A stretch of 64,000 bases of DNA, from assembly GCA_964384335.1 (NCBI GenBank), contig CAYLKN010000003.1, forward strand, positions 1-64,000, in the 5' to 3' direction. Position 1 is the stretch's first letter, and the number at the start of each line of letters is the position of its first letter. Source of the stretch: JAUICS01 sp964384335. GTDB lineage: Bacteria; Pseudomonadota; Alphaproteobacteria; Micavibrionales; Micavibrionaceae. The position numbers and the translations under genes are program-made. Below are positions 1-9,500 of the stretch, one piece after another. Under the pieces are notes generated by a model. The model ran no database searches. It had not been told where the DNA came from and was given only the letters and a program-made list of their open reading frames with translations.

Positions 1-1
1 C

Positions 2-679
2 CTAAAGACCCGATCCGCCGGAACCTGTACCAAGGAAATTACTGAAATCAAAACCGCTGCCTGTTTTTTCCGTGCTCTCCTCTTCCTGCTCCTTCATGAC
101 CTGTTCCTGTTTTTGTCTTTTGACTTCATCTGGGTCCTTGCCCTGGGCTTTCAATGCCTTACGGTAGGCGTTATCCAGTTCCTCATAGGTGCACAGACCA
201 AGATCCGCCGGGTTCCGCGGACGGATATTCTGCATATTGGCATGGGACCGTGTACGGATGGATTCGATTGTTTTTTTGGTTGTGCCGATAAGTTTAACAA
301 TCTGGGCATCCGAAATTTCAGGATGAAATTTGAGAATAAAGGCAATGCCATCCGGCTTGTCGCCCCGCTTTGAAACGGGTGTGTAACGCGGACCCTTCGC
401 CCGCTTGCGCGGTGCCGGAATATCCTTGCGCTTGACAGGATTGAGTCTTGCTTCCGGATCGTTCTGGCAACGATCAATTTCCTCCTGCGCTAAAAGACCT
501 TCCTTAATAGGGCTTTTAGGCATTATGCCGCCTTTATTGGCAATGGACTCAACCTCAAACACATGCAGGCCGCAAAAAACACCAATCTGTTCAAAAGTCA
601 GCGCGGTGTTTTCAATGAGCCACATGGCGGACGCCTTTGGCATTAAAGGTTTTGTCGTATCCACGTTTAAACTGTTCAT
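2..679 (-). CDS. trcR: Cell-cycle transcriptional regulator TrcR (DUF1013 family)
   Basis: 225 aa. The N-terminal half matches the alphaproteobacterial DUF1013 family, members of which are described as the cell-cycle regulator TrcR. Two helix-turn-helix-like segments are visible, at about residues 20-50 (around FEQIGVFCGLHVFEVESI) and 108-150 (around ISDAQIVKLIGTTKKTIESI). They are separated by a Lys/Arg-rich linker and followed by a Glu-rich then Gly/Ser-rich C-terminal tail. The TAG stop lies at the very edge of the window, so the gene is complete. It is divergent from fliI with about 200 bases between the starts, and a good promoter lies upstream. The family call is firm; the target genes cannot be read from the sequence. 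Confidence 0.85.
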   Translation of the reverse strand: MNSLNVDTTKPLMPKASAMWLIENTALTFEQIGVFCGLHVFEVESIANKGGIMPKSPIKEGLLAQEEIDRCQNDPEARLNPVKRKDIPAPRKRAKGPRYTPVSKRGDKPDGIAFILKFHPEISDAQIVKLIGTTKKTIESIRTRSHANMQNIRPRNPADLGLCTYEELDNAYRKALKAQGKDPDEVKRQKQEQVMKEQEEESTEKTGSGFDFSNFLGTGSGGSGL

Positions 680-771
680 TTTATGTCCTCTCCGGTCAAT
701 TCATTCAAAAGCCTGAAGACTTTGTTTCAGACTATGCAGAGTTTATCCGCTGTTTTGTGATAAAAAACGAC

Positions 772-799
772 TTTATAAATGTTTTTGCCTTTACGTCAA
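772..799 (-). promoter_or_regulatory. Probable sigma70-type promoter of trcR
   Basis: Read on the minus strand there is a -35 TTGACG (794-799), a 16-base spacer and a -10 TATAAA (772-777). It lies about 95 bases upstream of the trcR start. No comparable motif and no sigma54-type GG-N10-GC element was found facing fliI. Confidence 0.5.
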
Positions 800-879
800 G
801 GAAAGCTTTGGTCAAATCCTGTGATCCGGCAAAAAAGACAACTGGACCCGCAAGCCCTGAATCATGCTATTCTTACATT

Positions 880-2379
880 ATGAGTGTAACTATCAAAAGT
901 CTTGAACAATCCCTCAAAACAATCCCGGATTACAAAATCTACGGGCGCGTTACGAAAATTCTGGGTCTGATGGTTGAAATTAACGGATTTGGAAATCTGT
1001 TAACAATCGGTTCGATATGCAATATCGCGGGCAATGACGGGCATGAAATCCCGTGCGAAGTTGTCGGATTCCGTGAAGACAAAGCCCTTCTTATGCCTTT
1101 TGGAACCGTTGAAGGTATCGGTCCGGGTTGCAAAGCGTATATTCAGAAACAAAAACCCGTTATTTACCCCCATAACAAGTGGCTGGGGCGCGTTATCAAC
1201 GGCATGGCACGGCCTATTGATGACAAGGGTGCCCTCATCAAGGGGGATATGCCCTGCCCGTTGCGGCAATCCGCCCCGCCGGCTCATGCGCGGCAACGTA
1301 TTGGCAAACAGCTTGATCTGGGCGTGCGGGCGGTGAATTCCTTCCTCCCGGTTTGTCTTGGCCAGAGAATGGGGATATTTTCCGGATCGGGCGTCGGTAA
1401 ATCCGTCCTGTTATCCATGATGGCCAAATATACGAGCGCCGATATCGCCGTTATCGGTCTGATTGGCGAACGCGGACGTGAGGTTCAGGAATTTCTCGAA
1501 GACGATCTGGGGCCGGAAGGTCTTAAAAAATCCGTTGTAGTTGTGGCGACCGGCGACGAGCCGGCGTTAATGCGAAGGCAGGCGGCCTATGTCACGATGG
1601 CAGTTGCCGAATATTTCCGCGCGCGAAACCACAAGGTTTTATGTATGATGGATTCCCTGACACGTTTTGCCATGGCCCAGCGGGAGATAGGACTTTCCGT
1701 TGGCGAACCCCCGACATCCAAAGGGTACCCTCCGACCACATTCGGCGAGCTGGCCCGGCTTCTTGAACGCGCCGGACCGGGGATCAGGGGTGAAGGTACA
1801 ATGACGGGCATATTTTCCGTTCTGGTCGAAGGAGATGACACCAACGAGCCCATATCCGACACGGTGCGCGGGATCGTTGATGGTCACATTGTTATGGAAC
1901 GGTCAATCGCGGACAGGGGGCGATATCCGGCAATTAATGTTTTAAAATCCGTCTCTCGGTCCCTGCCTGACGCGTTAAGCCGCAAGCGTAATGAAATTCT
2001 GAGGCTTACCAAAAAAATAATTACCACCTATGAGGATATGGCGGAGCTTATCAGGCTTGGTGCCTACAGGAAAGGAACCGATCCAGAGGTTGACCGCTCC
2101 ATCGAGCTTTACCCGAAACTGGAAGAATTCTTGTCCCAAAACAAGCGTGAAAAAACAACTATCGACGATTGTTTTACTACGCTGGAATCTATCATCGGCC
2201 CCGTACAGATTGACGACGCGGATGAAGCACACAGGAAAAACGCACGCGATGACAGACGTCATAATGAGAAAAGACAGCCCGGAAAAGGCCCCGGCCAAAG
2301 ACAGCCTAACAGGCCGAACAAGCCCGGGCAGCAACAGAGCCAGCAGAATGCAGGCAAACCAGATCAAGATAAAGTGTAA
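880..2379 (+). CDS. fliI: Flagellum-specific ATPase FliI
   Basis: 499 aa from the ATG at 880. The open frame extends upstream to 637, but that stretch has no family resemblance. FliI is the soluble ATPase that energises flagellar type III export with FliH and FliJ at the membrane. The beta-barrel domain is at about residues 20-90. Walker A (GSGVGKS) is at about 169-175, Walker B (VLCMMDS) near 253-258, and the GEPPTSKGYPPT segment typical of FliI/F1-beta follows. The conserved protein ends near residue 450. A polar, Arg/Asn/Gln/Pro-rich tail of about 45 residues follows, which is unusual for FliI. fliJ starts 8 bases after the stop. No other flagellar genes are in the window. Confidence 0.95.
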   Translation: MSVTIKSLEQSLKTIPDYKIYGRVTKILGLMVEINGFGNLLTIGSICNIAGNDGHEIPCEVVGFREDKALLMPFGTVEGIGPGCKAYIQKQKPVIYPHNKWLGRVINGMARPIDDKGALIKGDMPCPLRQSAPPAHARQRIGKQLDLGVRAVNSFLPVCLGQRMGIFSGSGVGKSVLLSMMAKYTSADIAVIGLIGERGREVQEFLEDDLGPEGLKKSVVVVATGDEPALMRRQAAYVTMAVAEYFRARNHKVLCMMDSLTRFAMAQREIGLSVGEPPTSKGYPPTTFGELARLLERAGPGIRGEGTMTGIFSVLVEGDDTNEPISDTVRGIVDGHIVMERSIADRGRYPAINVLKSVSRSLPDALSRKRNEILRLTKKIITTYEDMAELIRLGAYRKGTDPEVDRSIELYPKLEEFLSQNKREKTTIDDCFTTLESIIGPVQIDDADEAHRKNARDDRRHNEKRQPGKGPGQRQPNRPNKPGQQQSQQNAGKPDQDKV

Positions 2380-2387
2380 AATAGAAT

Positions 2388-2825
2388 ATGGCTAATCTAA
2401 AAAGCTTGATCCGTTACCGGACCTATCAGGTTGATGAAAAGAAAAAGATACTGGGCCGCCTTTTCGAGAAATTGAGCGAGCTTGAAACGCAGAAAAAAGA
2501 ATGTCACGCCGCAATTGAACGCGAAAGAAACCTTCTTGAACAGGCCCAGGATATATACGCGGGTGCAGCCTTTGATCATTTTCGTAAAGCCATGCAGGGA
2601 AAAATAAAATCCATTGAACGCGCCATAATGGATCTGGAAATAAAAATCGAAAAAGCGCAGGAAGACTTGCGTGAAAGCTTTTCAGAACTCAAGAAAGCCG
2701 AAATCACTCAAAAGAGACGGGATGATGAAGAGAAAAAGGAAGCGTTAAGTAAAGAAAATACAATAATGGACGAAATCGGAACCGACACCTTTTTGCGCAA
2801 AACCAATGAAGACTGCGAGTACTAA
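2388..2825 (+). CDS. fliJ: FliJ-like flagellar export chaperone
   Basis: 145 aa, almost entirely charged heptad-like coiled coil (Lys/Glu-rich, about residues 10-125), with no signal peptide or membrane segment. It lies directly behind fliI, which is the standard fliI-fliJ arrangement. In this family FliJ sits in the FliI hexamer and couples it to the FlhA export gate. Sequence conservation of FliJ is low, so the call rests on size, coiled-coil character and position. The downstream convergent gene is coaD. Confidence 0.75.
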   Translation: MANLKSLIRYRTYQVDEKKKILGRLFEKLSELETQKKECHAAIERERNLLEQAQDIYAGAAFDHFRKAMQGKIKSIERAIMDLEIKIEKAQEDLRESFSELKKAEITQKRRDDEEKKEALSKENTIMDEIGTDTFLRKTNEDCEY

Positions 2826-2886
2826 TATTAATGAGACCAGGCTCAGGATTTATAAAAAATTTGAGTAACTCTATATTTGAGTCCGG

Positions 2887-3435
2887 TTATTTTTGCCCCG
2901 AAGCTGCTTTGTCCTGTTTTTGAAGCAGACGATCAAGAACGGCAGGGGTTACATATTCACTGACATCGCCGCCCATCCCGACTATTTCCTTTATAAAAGC
3001 CGAGGACACAAACTGCCATTTGTCGGCGGCCATCAGAAAGACAGTTTCAATGTCCGGGGCAAGGCGTGCGTTCATTCCCGTCATCTGAAATTCATATTCA
3101 AAGTCAGAAACGGCGCGTAATCCCCGGAAGACGCAGGAAGCACCAGTTTCGCGCGCAAAATGCATCAACAGGTTGTCAAAGGACTGGACCGTGATTTTGC
3201 AGTGTTTTTCCGGCAGATTTTCTATATCGGTTTCAACCATGGCGATACGCTCATCCCATAAAAACAAGGGTCCTTTGCGCGCATTATTGGCCACGGCAAC
3301 TATAAGATGATCGACCAGCTTACTGGCACGTTTGATAATGTGCAGATGGCCTTTGGTAATCGGGTCGAATGTACCGGGATAAATGCCTGTTTTCAGGCCG
3401 GTTTGTGATTTTATTGCGTGTGTATCCGTATTCAT
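2887..3435 (-). CDS. coaD: Phosphopantetheine adenylyltransferase CoaD
   Basis: 182 aa. It transfers AMP from ATP to 4'-phosphopantetheine in coenzyme A synthesis, in the cytosol. The nucleotidyltransferase signature GIYPGTFDPITKGH is at about residues 17-30. The RGLRAVSDFEYEFQM segment is at about 105-120 and the FVSSAFIKEI substrate-binding segment at about 140-150; all are diagnostic of CoaD. The first 15 residues precede the conserved core, and no strong ribosome-binding site is seen, so the exact start is uncertain. It is convergent with fliJ. Confidence 0.93.
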   Translation of the reverse strand: MNTDTHAIKSQTGLKTGIYPGTFDPITKGHLHIIKRASKLVDHLIVAVANNARKGPLFLWDERIAMVETDIENLPEKHCKITVQSFDNLLMHFARETGASCVFRGLRAVSDFEYEFQMTGMNARLAPDIETVFLMAADKWQFVSSAFIKEIVGMGGDVSEYVTPAVLDRLLQKQDKAASGQK

Positions 3436-3504
3436 GCGGCTTTTTTACACAATGTATGGCATAAAGCCAAGACAATTCCTGAGTATGGAATTTTATCCTG
3501 TCGC

Positions 3505-4014
3505 CTAGGGCTGTTTGAGTTTTTCGGAGCCCGGACTTTTCCGGAGTTTCATAAGGGCCTCGTCAACAATCCTGCTGACGACCGGGTTGAGTTTTTCCCT
3601 GTATGTGTCGAGCTTTGCCATACCGCTGCGTATATTCTCGTTGCTGTAGAATTCGACCAGTGCGCGCAGCTCGTCTTCCGTGAAGGTTTCAACCATGGCA
3701 TTAACCGCGGCTTCCTCAACTGCATCCCTGTCGATTGTGCGTTCCATTGCAACGATAAAGGCAAAACGGCGATTTTGTGGAAACTGCCTCGACATACGGC
3801 GTATCACGGCATTGAGTTCTTCCCAGGCCGGACGCAGCTTTTCCAGATCACGCGCCAGCTCAAGTTTTTCCGGGCTGGGCTGCTCTGCCTGCGCGGCTTC
3901 ACTTTGCGTACCGGCGGCATCCTGATTCTGCGCAGAAGCATGGGAATACAGACACTGCATACAAAAAAATGCAGTGACAAGAAAGACTGAAGATCGTGTA
4001 AAAATCTGGCGCAT
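3505..4014 (-). CDS. Exported DUF2059-type protein
   Basis: 169 aa from the ATG at 4014, chosen because an AAGGA motif precedes it and a signal peptide follows at once (hydrophobic FLVTAFFCMQ, likely cleavage near HASAQ). The open frame runs on upstream to 4452, but that part is antisense to ssb and is rejected. The mature part starts with a Gln/Ala/Glu-rich linker. It continues into a helical domain with FTEDELRALVEFYSN at about residues 115-130, which resembles the DUF2059 periplasmic domain. It starts 7 bases after the ssb stop and is probably co-transcribed with ssb. Function unknown. Confidence 0.7.
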   Translation of the reverse strand: MRQIFTRSSVFLVTAFFCMQCLYSHASAQNQDAAGTQSEAAQAEQPSPEKLELARDLEKLRPAWEELNAVIRRMSRQFPQNRRFAFIVAMERTIDRDAVEEAAVNAMVETFTEDELRALVEFYSNENIRSGMAKLDTYREKLNPVVSRIVDEALMKLRKSPGSEKLKQP

Positions 4015-4021
4015 AATTTCC

Positions 4022-4513
4022 TTAAAAGGGTATCTCATCATCCATATCACTTGCGGATGGCGGCCCGAGCGATCCGGCCTGATCGTTAACCGCCTGCTGC
4101 GGAAACGGATTTGCATCCGCATATCCGCCGGGCGGCGCGTAGGAGTCGGACTGCCCGCCGCTGCGACTGTCCAGCATTGTAAGCTCACCCCGGTAAGGGC
4201 GCAGAACGATTTCTGTTGTATATTTTTCCTGACCCTGCTGGTCCGTCCATTTACGGGTTTCAAGCTGCCCCTCAATGTAAACTTTTGACCCTTTGCGCAG
4301 GTATTGTTCGGCAACATTGACAAGAGGCTGATTGAAAATGACAATCCTGTGCCACTCGGTTTTCTCCCGCTGCTCACCGGAAGCTTTGTCTTTCCAGCGC
4401 TCAGATGTGGCAATGGCCAGATTTGCAACGCGATCTCCCGACTGCATTGCACGCACTTCCGGGTCCCTGCCGAGATTACCGATAAGCATAACTTTATTTA
4501 CACTTCCACTCAT
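4022..4513 (-). CDS. ssb: Single-stranded DNA-binding protein SSB
   Basis: 163 aa from the ATG at 4513 (start MSGSVNKVMLIGNLGRDPEV), with AAGGA about 9 bases upstream. SSB coats single-stranded DNA in replication, repair and recombination. The OB-fold covers about residues 5-110, followed by a Gly/Pro/Gln-rich linker. It ends in the acidic tip MDDEIPF, which recruits partner proteins in this family. Length and layout are normal. A candidate promoter lies at 4533-4561, and the DUF2059 gene follows. Confidence 0.96.
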   Translation of the reverse strand: MSGSVNKVMLIGNLGRDPEVRAMQSGDRVANLAIATSERWKDKASGEQREKTEWHRIVIFNQPLVNVAEQYLRKGSKVYIEGQLETRKWTDQQGQEKYTTEIVLRPYRGELTMLDSRSGGQSDSYAPPGGYADANPFPQQAVNDQAGSLGPPSASDMDDEIPF

Positions 4514-4532
4514 ACCAAAATCCTTTTGTCGA

Positions 4533-4561
4533 TTAATACTTAGCAAAATACGCCCAAGCAA
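4533..4561 (-). promoter_or_regulatory. Candidate ssb promoter
   Basis: On the minus strand TTGCTT (4556-4561), 17 bases, then TATTAA (4533-4538), about 20 bases before the ssb start. It matches the sigma70 consensus only partly. No obvious LexA-type palindrome was seen. Confidence 0.35.
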
Positions 4562-4665
4562 AAAGATCAAGCGTTTTTTTTAAAAACCGGCTCTCCGTTA
4601 ACCAAAAATAAAAATTTTTATAGTACAATAAATCTGATTGTGTTTAACAAGCCGGAGGATATTTC

Positions 4666-5052
4666 ATGCTGGGTTTCAGAGCAATGCAGGCCGAAATCGA
4701 ACGTAAAAAGTCAAAACAGCGTCTGACAGTTTTCGTATTTTTGATACTTACACTTGGGGGTGGTGTTTATGCCTATATCATGAACAGCCCCGATGCACAG
4801 GATAAAATCATCAATGAGACCATAGGCAAACAAGTTGCAGAGAAAAATTCAGGCTTTGTAACAGATGATGCAACCTACACCCGTGCAGAAAAAATGGAAG
4901 ATCTGGATCAGCTGCGCGCCCTGGCTGACAGCGAAGCACGAAGAATGGTTGCAACCGGCGACACGTCAACCTTTGAAACCGAAATCAACAATAACGAATT
5001 GTTCAGGGAAATCACGGACGGGGGAATCAAAACCGAAAATCTTGAAAATTAG
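4666..5052 (+). CDS. Small single-pass membrane protein, unknown function
   Basis: 128 aa. A strong GGAGG-type ribosome-binding site (gccggaggat) precedes the ATG at 4666. There is a short basic N-terminus, one membrane segment at about residues 20-40 (VFVFLILTLGGGVYAYI), then a polar, mostly acidic domain of about 85 residues with no recognised motif. The predicted topology is N-in, with the soluble domain in the periplasm. It is divergent from ssb and 54 bases upstream of gltD, in the same direction. I do not recognise the family. Confidence 0.6.
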   Translation: MLGFRAMQAEIERKKSKQRLTVFVFLILTLGGGVYAYIMNSPDAQDKIINETIGKQVAEKNSGFVTDDATYTRAEKMEDLDQLRALADSEARRMVATGDTSTFETEINNNELFREITDGGIKTENLEN

Positions 5053-5106
5053 ATATCTTCGGCCGGCCGTGCAAACCTTCCAAAACTGTGCTAGATTTTA
5101 AAAACT

Positions 5107-6552
5107 ATGATGCAGGATTTTGTGAATACGCCGCAGCGTCTTCCGGATAAAAAAGACGCTGAGGTCAGAAAGCGTGATTTTCACGAAATCTATCTTGGCT
5201 TTTCTGTTAAACGGGCCCGTGAACAATCCGGCCGATGCGCCCAGTGCGGCATTCCTTTCTGTCAAACCAAATGCCCTTTGCACAATAATATTCCGGACTG
5301 GCTTATGCTGGTTTCGGAAGGACGGATGAAGGAAGCGTACGAAGTGGCTTCCGCAACCAATACATTCCCGGAGATCTGCGGACGCATATGCCCGCAGGAT
5401 AAGCTGTGCGAAGGTGAATGCGTTATCGAACAGGCAGGTCATGGAACCGTAACAATCGGAAGCGTTGAAAACCATATCGTGGAAACCGCATTTGAAAACG
5501 GCTGGGCCCTGCCGCGCCTGCCAAAGCGTGAACGTGCGGAAAAAGTTGCTATTATCGGTGCGGGACCTGCCGGTCTGGCCGCGGCCGAGATGCTTCGCAG
5601 CTATGGCTACCAGCTCGATGTTTACGACCGCTATGACAGGGTCGGCGGTCTTCTCATTTACGGAATTCCCAATTTCAAGCTTGAAAAATACGTTGTGCAA
5701 AGACGCGAGCAGCAGCTCCGGGAACAGGGCGTTACCTTCATCCTGAACACTGAAATATCAGATCTTGAGAAGTTGAGGCGATATTACGATTCCGTTCTTA
5801 TTGCAACCGGAGTTTACAAGACAAAAACACTCAGGCTTCCCGGTGAAGACCTTGAAGGCGTTGTAAAGGCTCTGGAATTTCTGAGGGCCAGCAATCAGAA
5901 GGGACTGGGAGATACGGTACGAAATTTCGACAACGGCACTTTAAACGCCCAAGGTAAAAAGGTCGTGGTAATCGGCGGCGGAGACACGGCCATGGACTGC
6001 GTCCGAACTGCCATCCGTCAGGGCGCGAAAACTGTCACATGTCTTTACCGCCGTGACCGGGAAAACATGCCCGGATCTCAAAGGGAGATTAAACACGCAG
6101 CCGAGGAAGGGGTGAAATTCATCTGGCTTTCCGCACCTCGCGCATTAACCGGAAATCGTTCCGGTGAGGTCCGGGCCGTATCGGCCATAAAGATGGAACT
6201 TGGCGCCAGAGATTCCTCAGGCCGTCAGAAACCGCAACCGGTCGAAGGTTCAGAGTTTACGGTAAAGGCGGATATGGTCATTCAGTCCCTGGGCTTTGAT
6301 CCCGAAGATATACAGGAAAACATGAAGACACCCGGACTGTCTGTCACACCATGGGGGACAATCATTACGCACCATCAGACCAAAATGACCAATCTGGAAA
6401 ACGTTTATGCCGCCGGTGACATCGTACGCGGATCTTCCCTTGTCGTCTGGGCCATCAGAGACGGGCGTGATGCGGCGCGGCAAATTCATCTCGGGCTTTT
6501 AAAGAGGTACGATAAAACACCCGTTACAACCGCAGCTGAAATGGCATCCTGA
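5107..6552 (+). CDS. gltD: Glutamate synthase small subunit GltD
   Basis: 481 aa. This is the NADPH-oxidising beta subunit of glutamate synthase; it feeds electrons to GltB. N-terminal cysteines at about residues 41-53 (CAQCGIPFCQTKC) and 95-106 (CGRICPQDKLCEGEC) would hold the Fe-S clusters. The FAD-binding motif GAGPAGLAAAEML is near 153-165 and the NADPH-binding motif GGGDTAMDC near 291-299. The C-terminal FAD contact (YAAGDIVRG) is present. Full length. The stop codon overlaps the gltB start by one base (TGATG), so the two are translationally coupled. gltD precedes gltB here. Confidence 0.96.
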   Translation: MMQDFVNTPQRLPDKKDAEVRKRDFHEIYLGFSVKRAREQSGRCAQCGIPFCQTKCPLHNNIPDWLMLVSEGRMKEAYEVASATNTFPEICGRICPQDKLCEGECVIEQAGHGTVTIGSVENHIVETAFENGWALPRLPKRERAEKVAIIGAGPAGLAAAEMLRSYGYQLDVYDRYDRVGGLLIYGIPNFKLEKYVVQRREQQLREQGVTFILNTEISDLEKLRRYYDSVLIATGVYKTKTLRLPGEDLEGVVKALEFLRASNQKGLGDTVRNFDNGTLNAQGKKVVVIGGGDTAMDCVRTAIRQGAKTVTCLYRRDRENMPGSQREIKHAAEEGVKFIWLSAPRALTGNRSGEVRAVSAIKMELGARDSSGRQKPQPVEGSEFTVKADMVIQSLGFDPEDIQENMKTPGLSVTPWGTIITHHQTKMTNLENVYAAGDIVRGSSLVVWAIRDGRDAARQIHLGLLKRYDKTPVTTAAEMAS

Positions 6553-9500
6553 TGATTATGCAAGCTCAGGGGCTTTACACACCAAAGGATGAACACGACG
6601 CCTGCGGTGTTGGCTTTGTCGCCTCAATCGACGGGGAGGCGCGAAGGGACGTTGTCTGGGCCGCACTGAACGCGCTTGAAAATATCTGGCACCGCGGAGC
6701 GGTGGATGCGGACGGAAAAACGGGGGACGGGGCCGGTATCATGCTGGAAATCGCACCGGAATTCTTTTATGAACATGCATCGGCAGGGGGCCACAGGATA
6801 AGCCGGAGACGAATTGGTGTCGGTCAGATTTTCCTTCCCCGAACAGATCCCGATCTTCAGGAAAAATGTCGCACGCTGGTTGAGAGGGCGCTACACCGGG
6901 AAGGGCTGGTAATATACGGCTGGCGCCAGGTGCCTGTAAATATAGAGGTGATTGGCGAGAAAGCCCGAAGGAGCCTGCCTGAAATCGCCCAGATTCTGAT
7001 CGGGCATGACGGCGAGGATGAAGCGGAATTTGAGCGCATTCTCTATGTTATCAGACGCAGAATTGAAAAAGCCGCACGGCAAAAAGGAGTGCAGGATTTT
7101 GCGATATGCTCGTTAAGCTGCCGGTCAATAGTATATAAAGGGCTTTTCCTGGCCGAACAGATCACCGCATTTTACCCGGATCTTCTGGACAGGCGTTTTT
7201 ACTCCAGATTCGCTATATTTCACCAGCGGTATTCAACAAATACGTTTCCCTCCTGGAAACTGGCCCAGCCTTTCCACACTCTGGCTCATAACGGTGAAAT
7301 CAATACCCTAAAAGGCAACTGCGCATGGATGCGCCTGCATGAACGGGGGATGGCACACCCTTGTTTTGGCAGCGCCATCAATGATCTCAGACCGGTAATA
7401 GATGAAGGTGTTTCCGATTCCGCGGCCCTTGATTCCGTGTTTGAAATTTTGTGCCGGGCCGGTCGTCCGGCGCCTCTGGTCAAAAATCTTCTTGTTCCGG
7501 GATGTCACGATCCGTCCCTGCAAAACAATGCCTATAATGATTTTCTGCTTTATTGTCATGCGTTTCTCGAACCCTGGGACGGCCCGGCCGCACTTGCTTT
7601 TTATAACGGGGAGTGGGTATGCGGCGGCATGGACCGAAACGGACTGCGCCCTTTCCGTTATTGCATTACAGAAGACAATATGATTGTTGCCGGATCGGAA
7701 GCCGGAATGGTTGCCCTGGATGAAAGCCGGATTGTAGAAAAAGGCAGAATCTCCGCCGGCGGTACTGTGGGTGTCAATCTGAAGGAAGGCAGGTTTTACA
7801 GGGAAGACGACATGCGTGACTATCTTTCAGCCATTAAGGACTGGCACGCAGAAACGTCAATGTGGAGGCGGCAGACTATTAAAAGCGCAGAGACACAAAA
7901 ATCTTCTGTTAAGGTACCTGTTGATACAAAGGATCTCGTTACACTGCAAAACGTCTTTGCAATGACCCGCGAAGATATCGAACTCATTCTGCGCCCGATG
8001 GTTGAACACGGAAAAGAGGCTCTGGGCTCAATGGGTGACGACACTCCACTCGCCCTGTTGTCGGAACGTTACCGTCCGTTACATCATTTTTTCCGCCAGA
8101 TGTTTGCGCAGGTCACCAATCCGCCAATCGATCCCCTGCGAGAAAGGGCCGTTATGGTTCTTGATACCTGGATCGGAACACCCGCCAATATTCTGGATGA
8201 AGACGCCGACCTGAATGATTTCGAGATGGTATGCGGCCCTGTCCTTTCGCATGCCGAGCACTTGGATCTTCAAGAAAAAAACAAGAGAAATCTGGCCATC
8301 ATTGATACTGTTTTCAAAGCCGAACATGGCAGCAGCGCACTGGAAAAACGGGTAATAGCAATTCAGGAAGAAGCATGCCGGGCGGTTGAAAGCGGTAAAT
8401 CCTTTCTGGTACTGACCGACAACACCATGGATGAAACCCATATCCCTGTTCCAGCAATTCTTGCGGCATCGGCCGTTCATACTGCACTTTGTGAGGCAGG
8501 ACTGCGGGGAAAATGTTCCTTACACGTCTCCTCCGCCGAATGTCTTGACAGTCATTATGTAGCCGTTCTGATCGGCGTGGGAAGTACCACAGTCAACCCC
8601 TGGCTTTCGGAACGGGCCATCCTTCACGGGCTGGAGTCAGGAAAATTTGAGAGTACGAATACCGGACAAGCGGTTCCGTCATATAAAAAAGCATTGGAAG
8701 ACGGATTGCTTAAAATCATGTCCAAGATGGGTATATCGGTTCTCAGTTCATATCGCGGCGCCTATCTGTTCGAAGCTGTCGGTATGTCGCGCACGCTTGT
8801 CGATACTTATTTCCCCCATCTGACAAGCCGGATTTCCGGGATAGGTCTTGACGCGCTTGAAGACCGGATCGTACGCCAGCACGGAATAGCCTACACCGAA
8901 AATGTCACTACACTGCCGGAAGGCGGCTTTTACCGTTACCGCGCAGGGGGCGGGCTGCATGCCTGGGAAGGACAGGTGGTATCCATTCTTCAGAACGCCG
9001 TCCGAAATAACGATTACTCAGAATTCAAAAAATATTCCGAAACATTGAGAAATGCACCCCTTATCCAGATACGGGACCTGCTTGAGCTTGATCCATACGC
9101 TTCTCCGGTTGCACTTGACGAAGTTGAGCCCATGGAAAGTATCCGCAAACGCTTTGTCACACCGGGAATGTCACTCGGGGCTTTGGGACCGGAGGCGCAC
9201 GGAACCCTGAACCTGGCCATGAACCGGATCGGTGCCAAGTCCGATTCCGGTGAGGGGGGTGAAGATCCTGATCGTTACACGCCGGATGAAAACGGAGAAG
9301 ACTGGAACTCTGCCATTAAACAGGTGGCTTCGGGCCGGTTTGGCGTAACGGCCGAGTATCTTAACAAATGCCGGGAGATTGAAATTAAAATCGCGCAAGG
9401 CGCAAAACCGGGCGAAGGCGGACAGTTACCCGGTTTCAAGGTAACGGAAATGATTGCACGATACAGGCACGCCACACCCGGAACCACATTGATCAGCCCG

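Noticed and set aside
637..879. 81-codon N-terminal extension of FliI
   Set aside because: No family resemblance; FliI proteins start near the ATG at 880, and the stretch covers the divergent promoter region.
680..879. Sigma54 promoter for fliI
   Set aside because: A GG and GC pair is present near 845 but the spacing is 8 rather than 10 bases and the motif is otherwise poor.
4015..4452. N-terminal extension of the DUF2059 gene
   Set aside because: It is antisense-frame sequence inside ssb; the ATG at 4014 has both a ribosome-binding site and a signal peptide.
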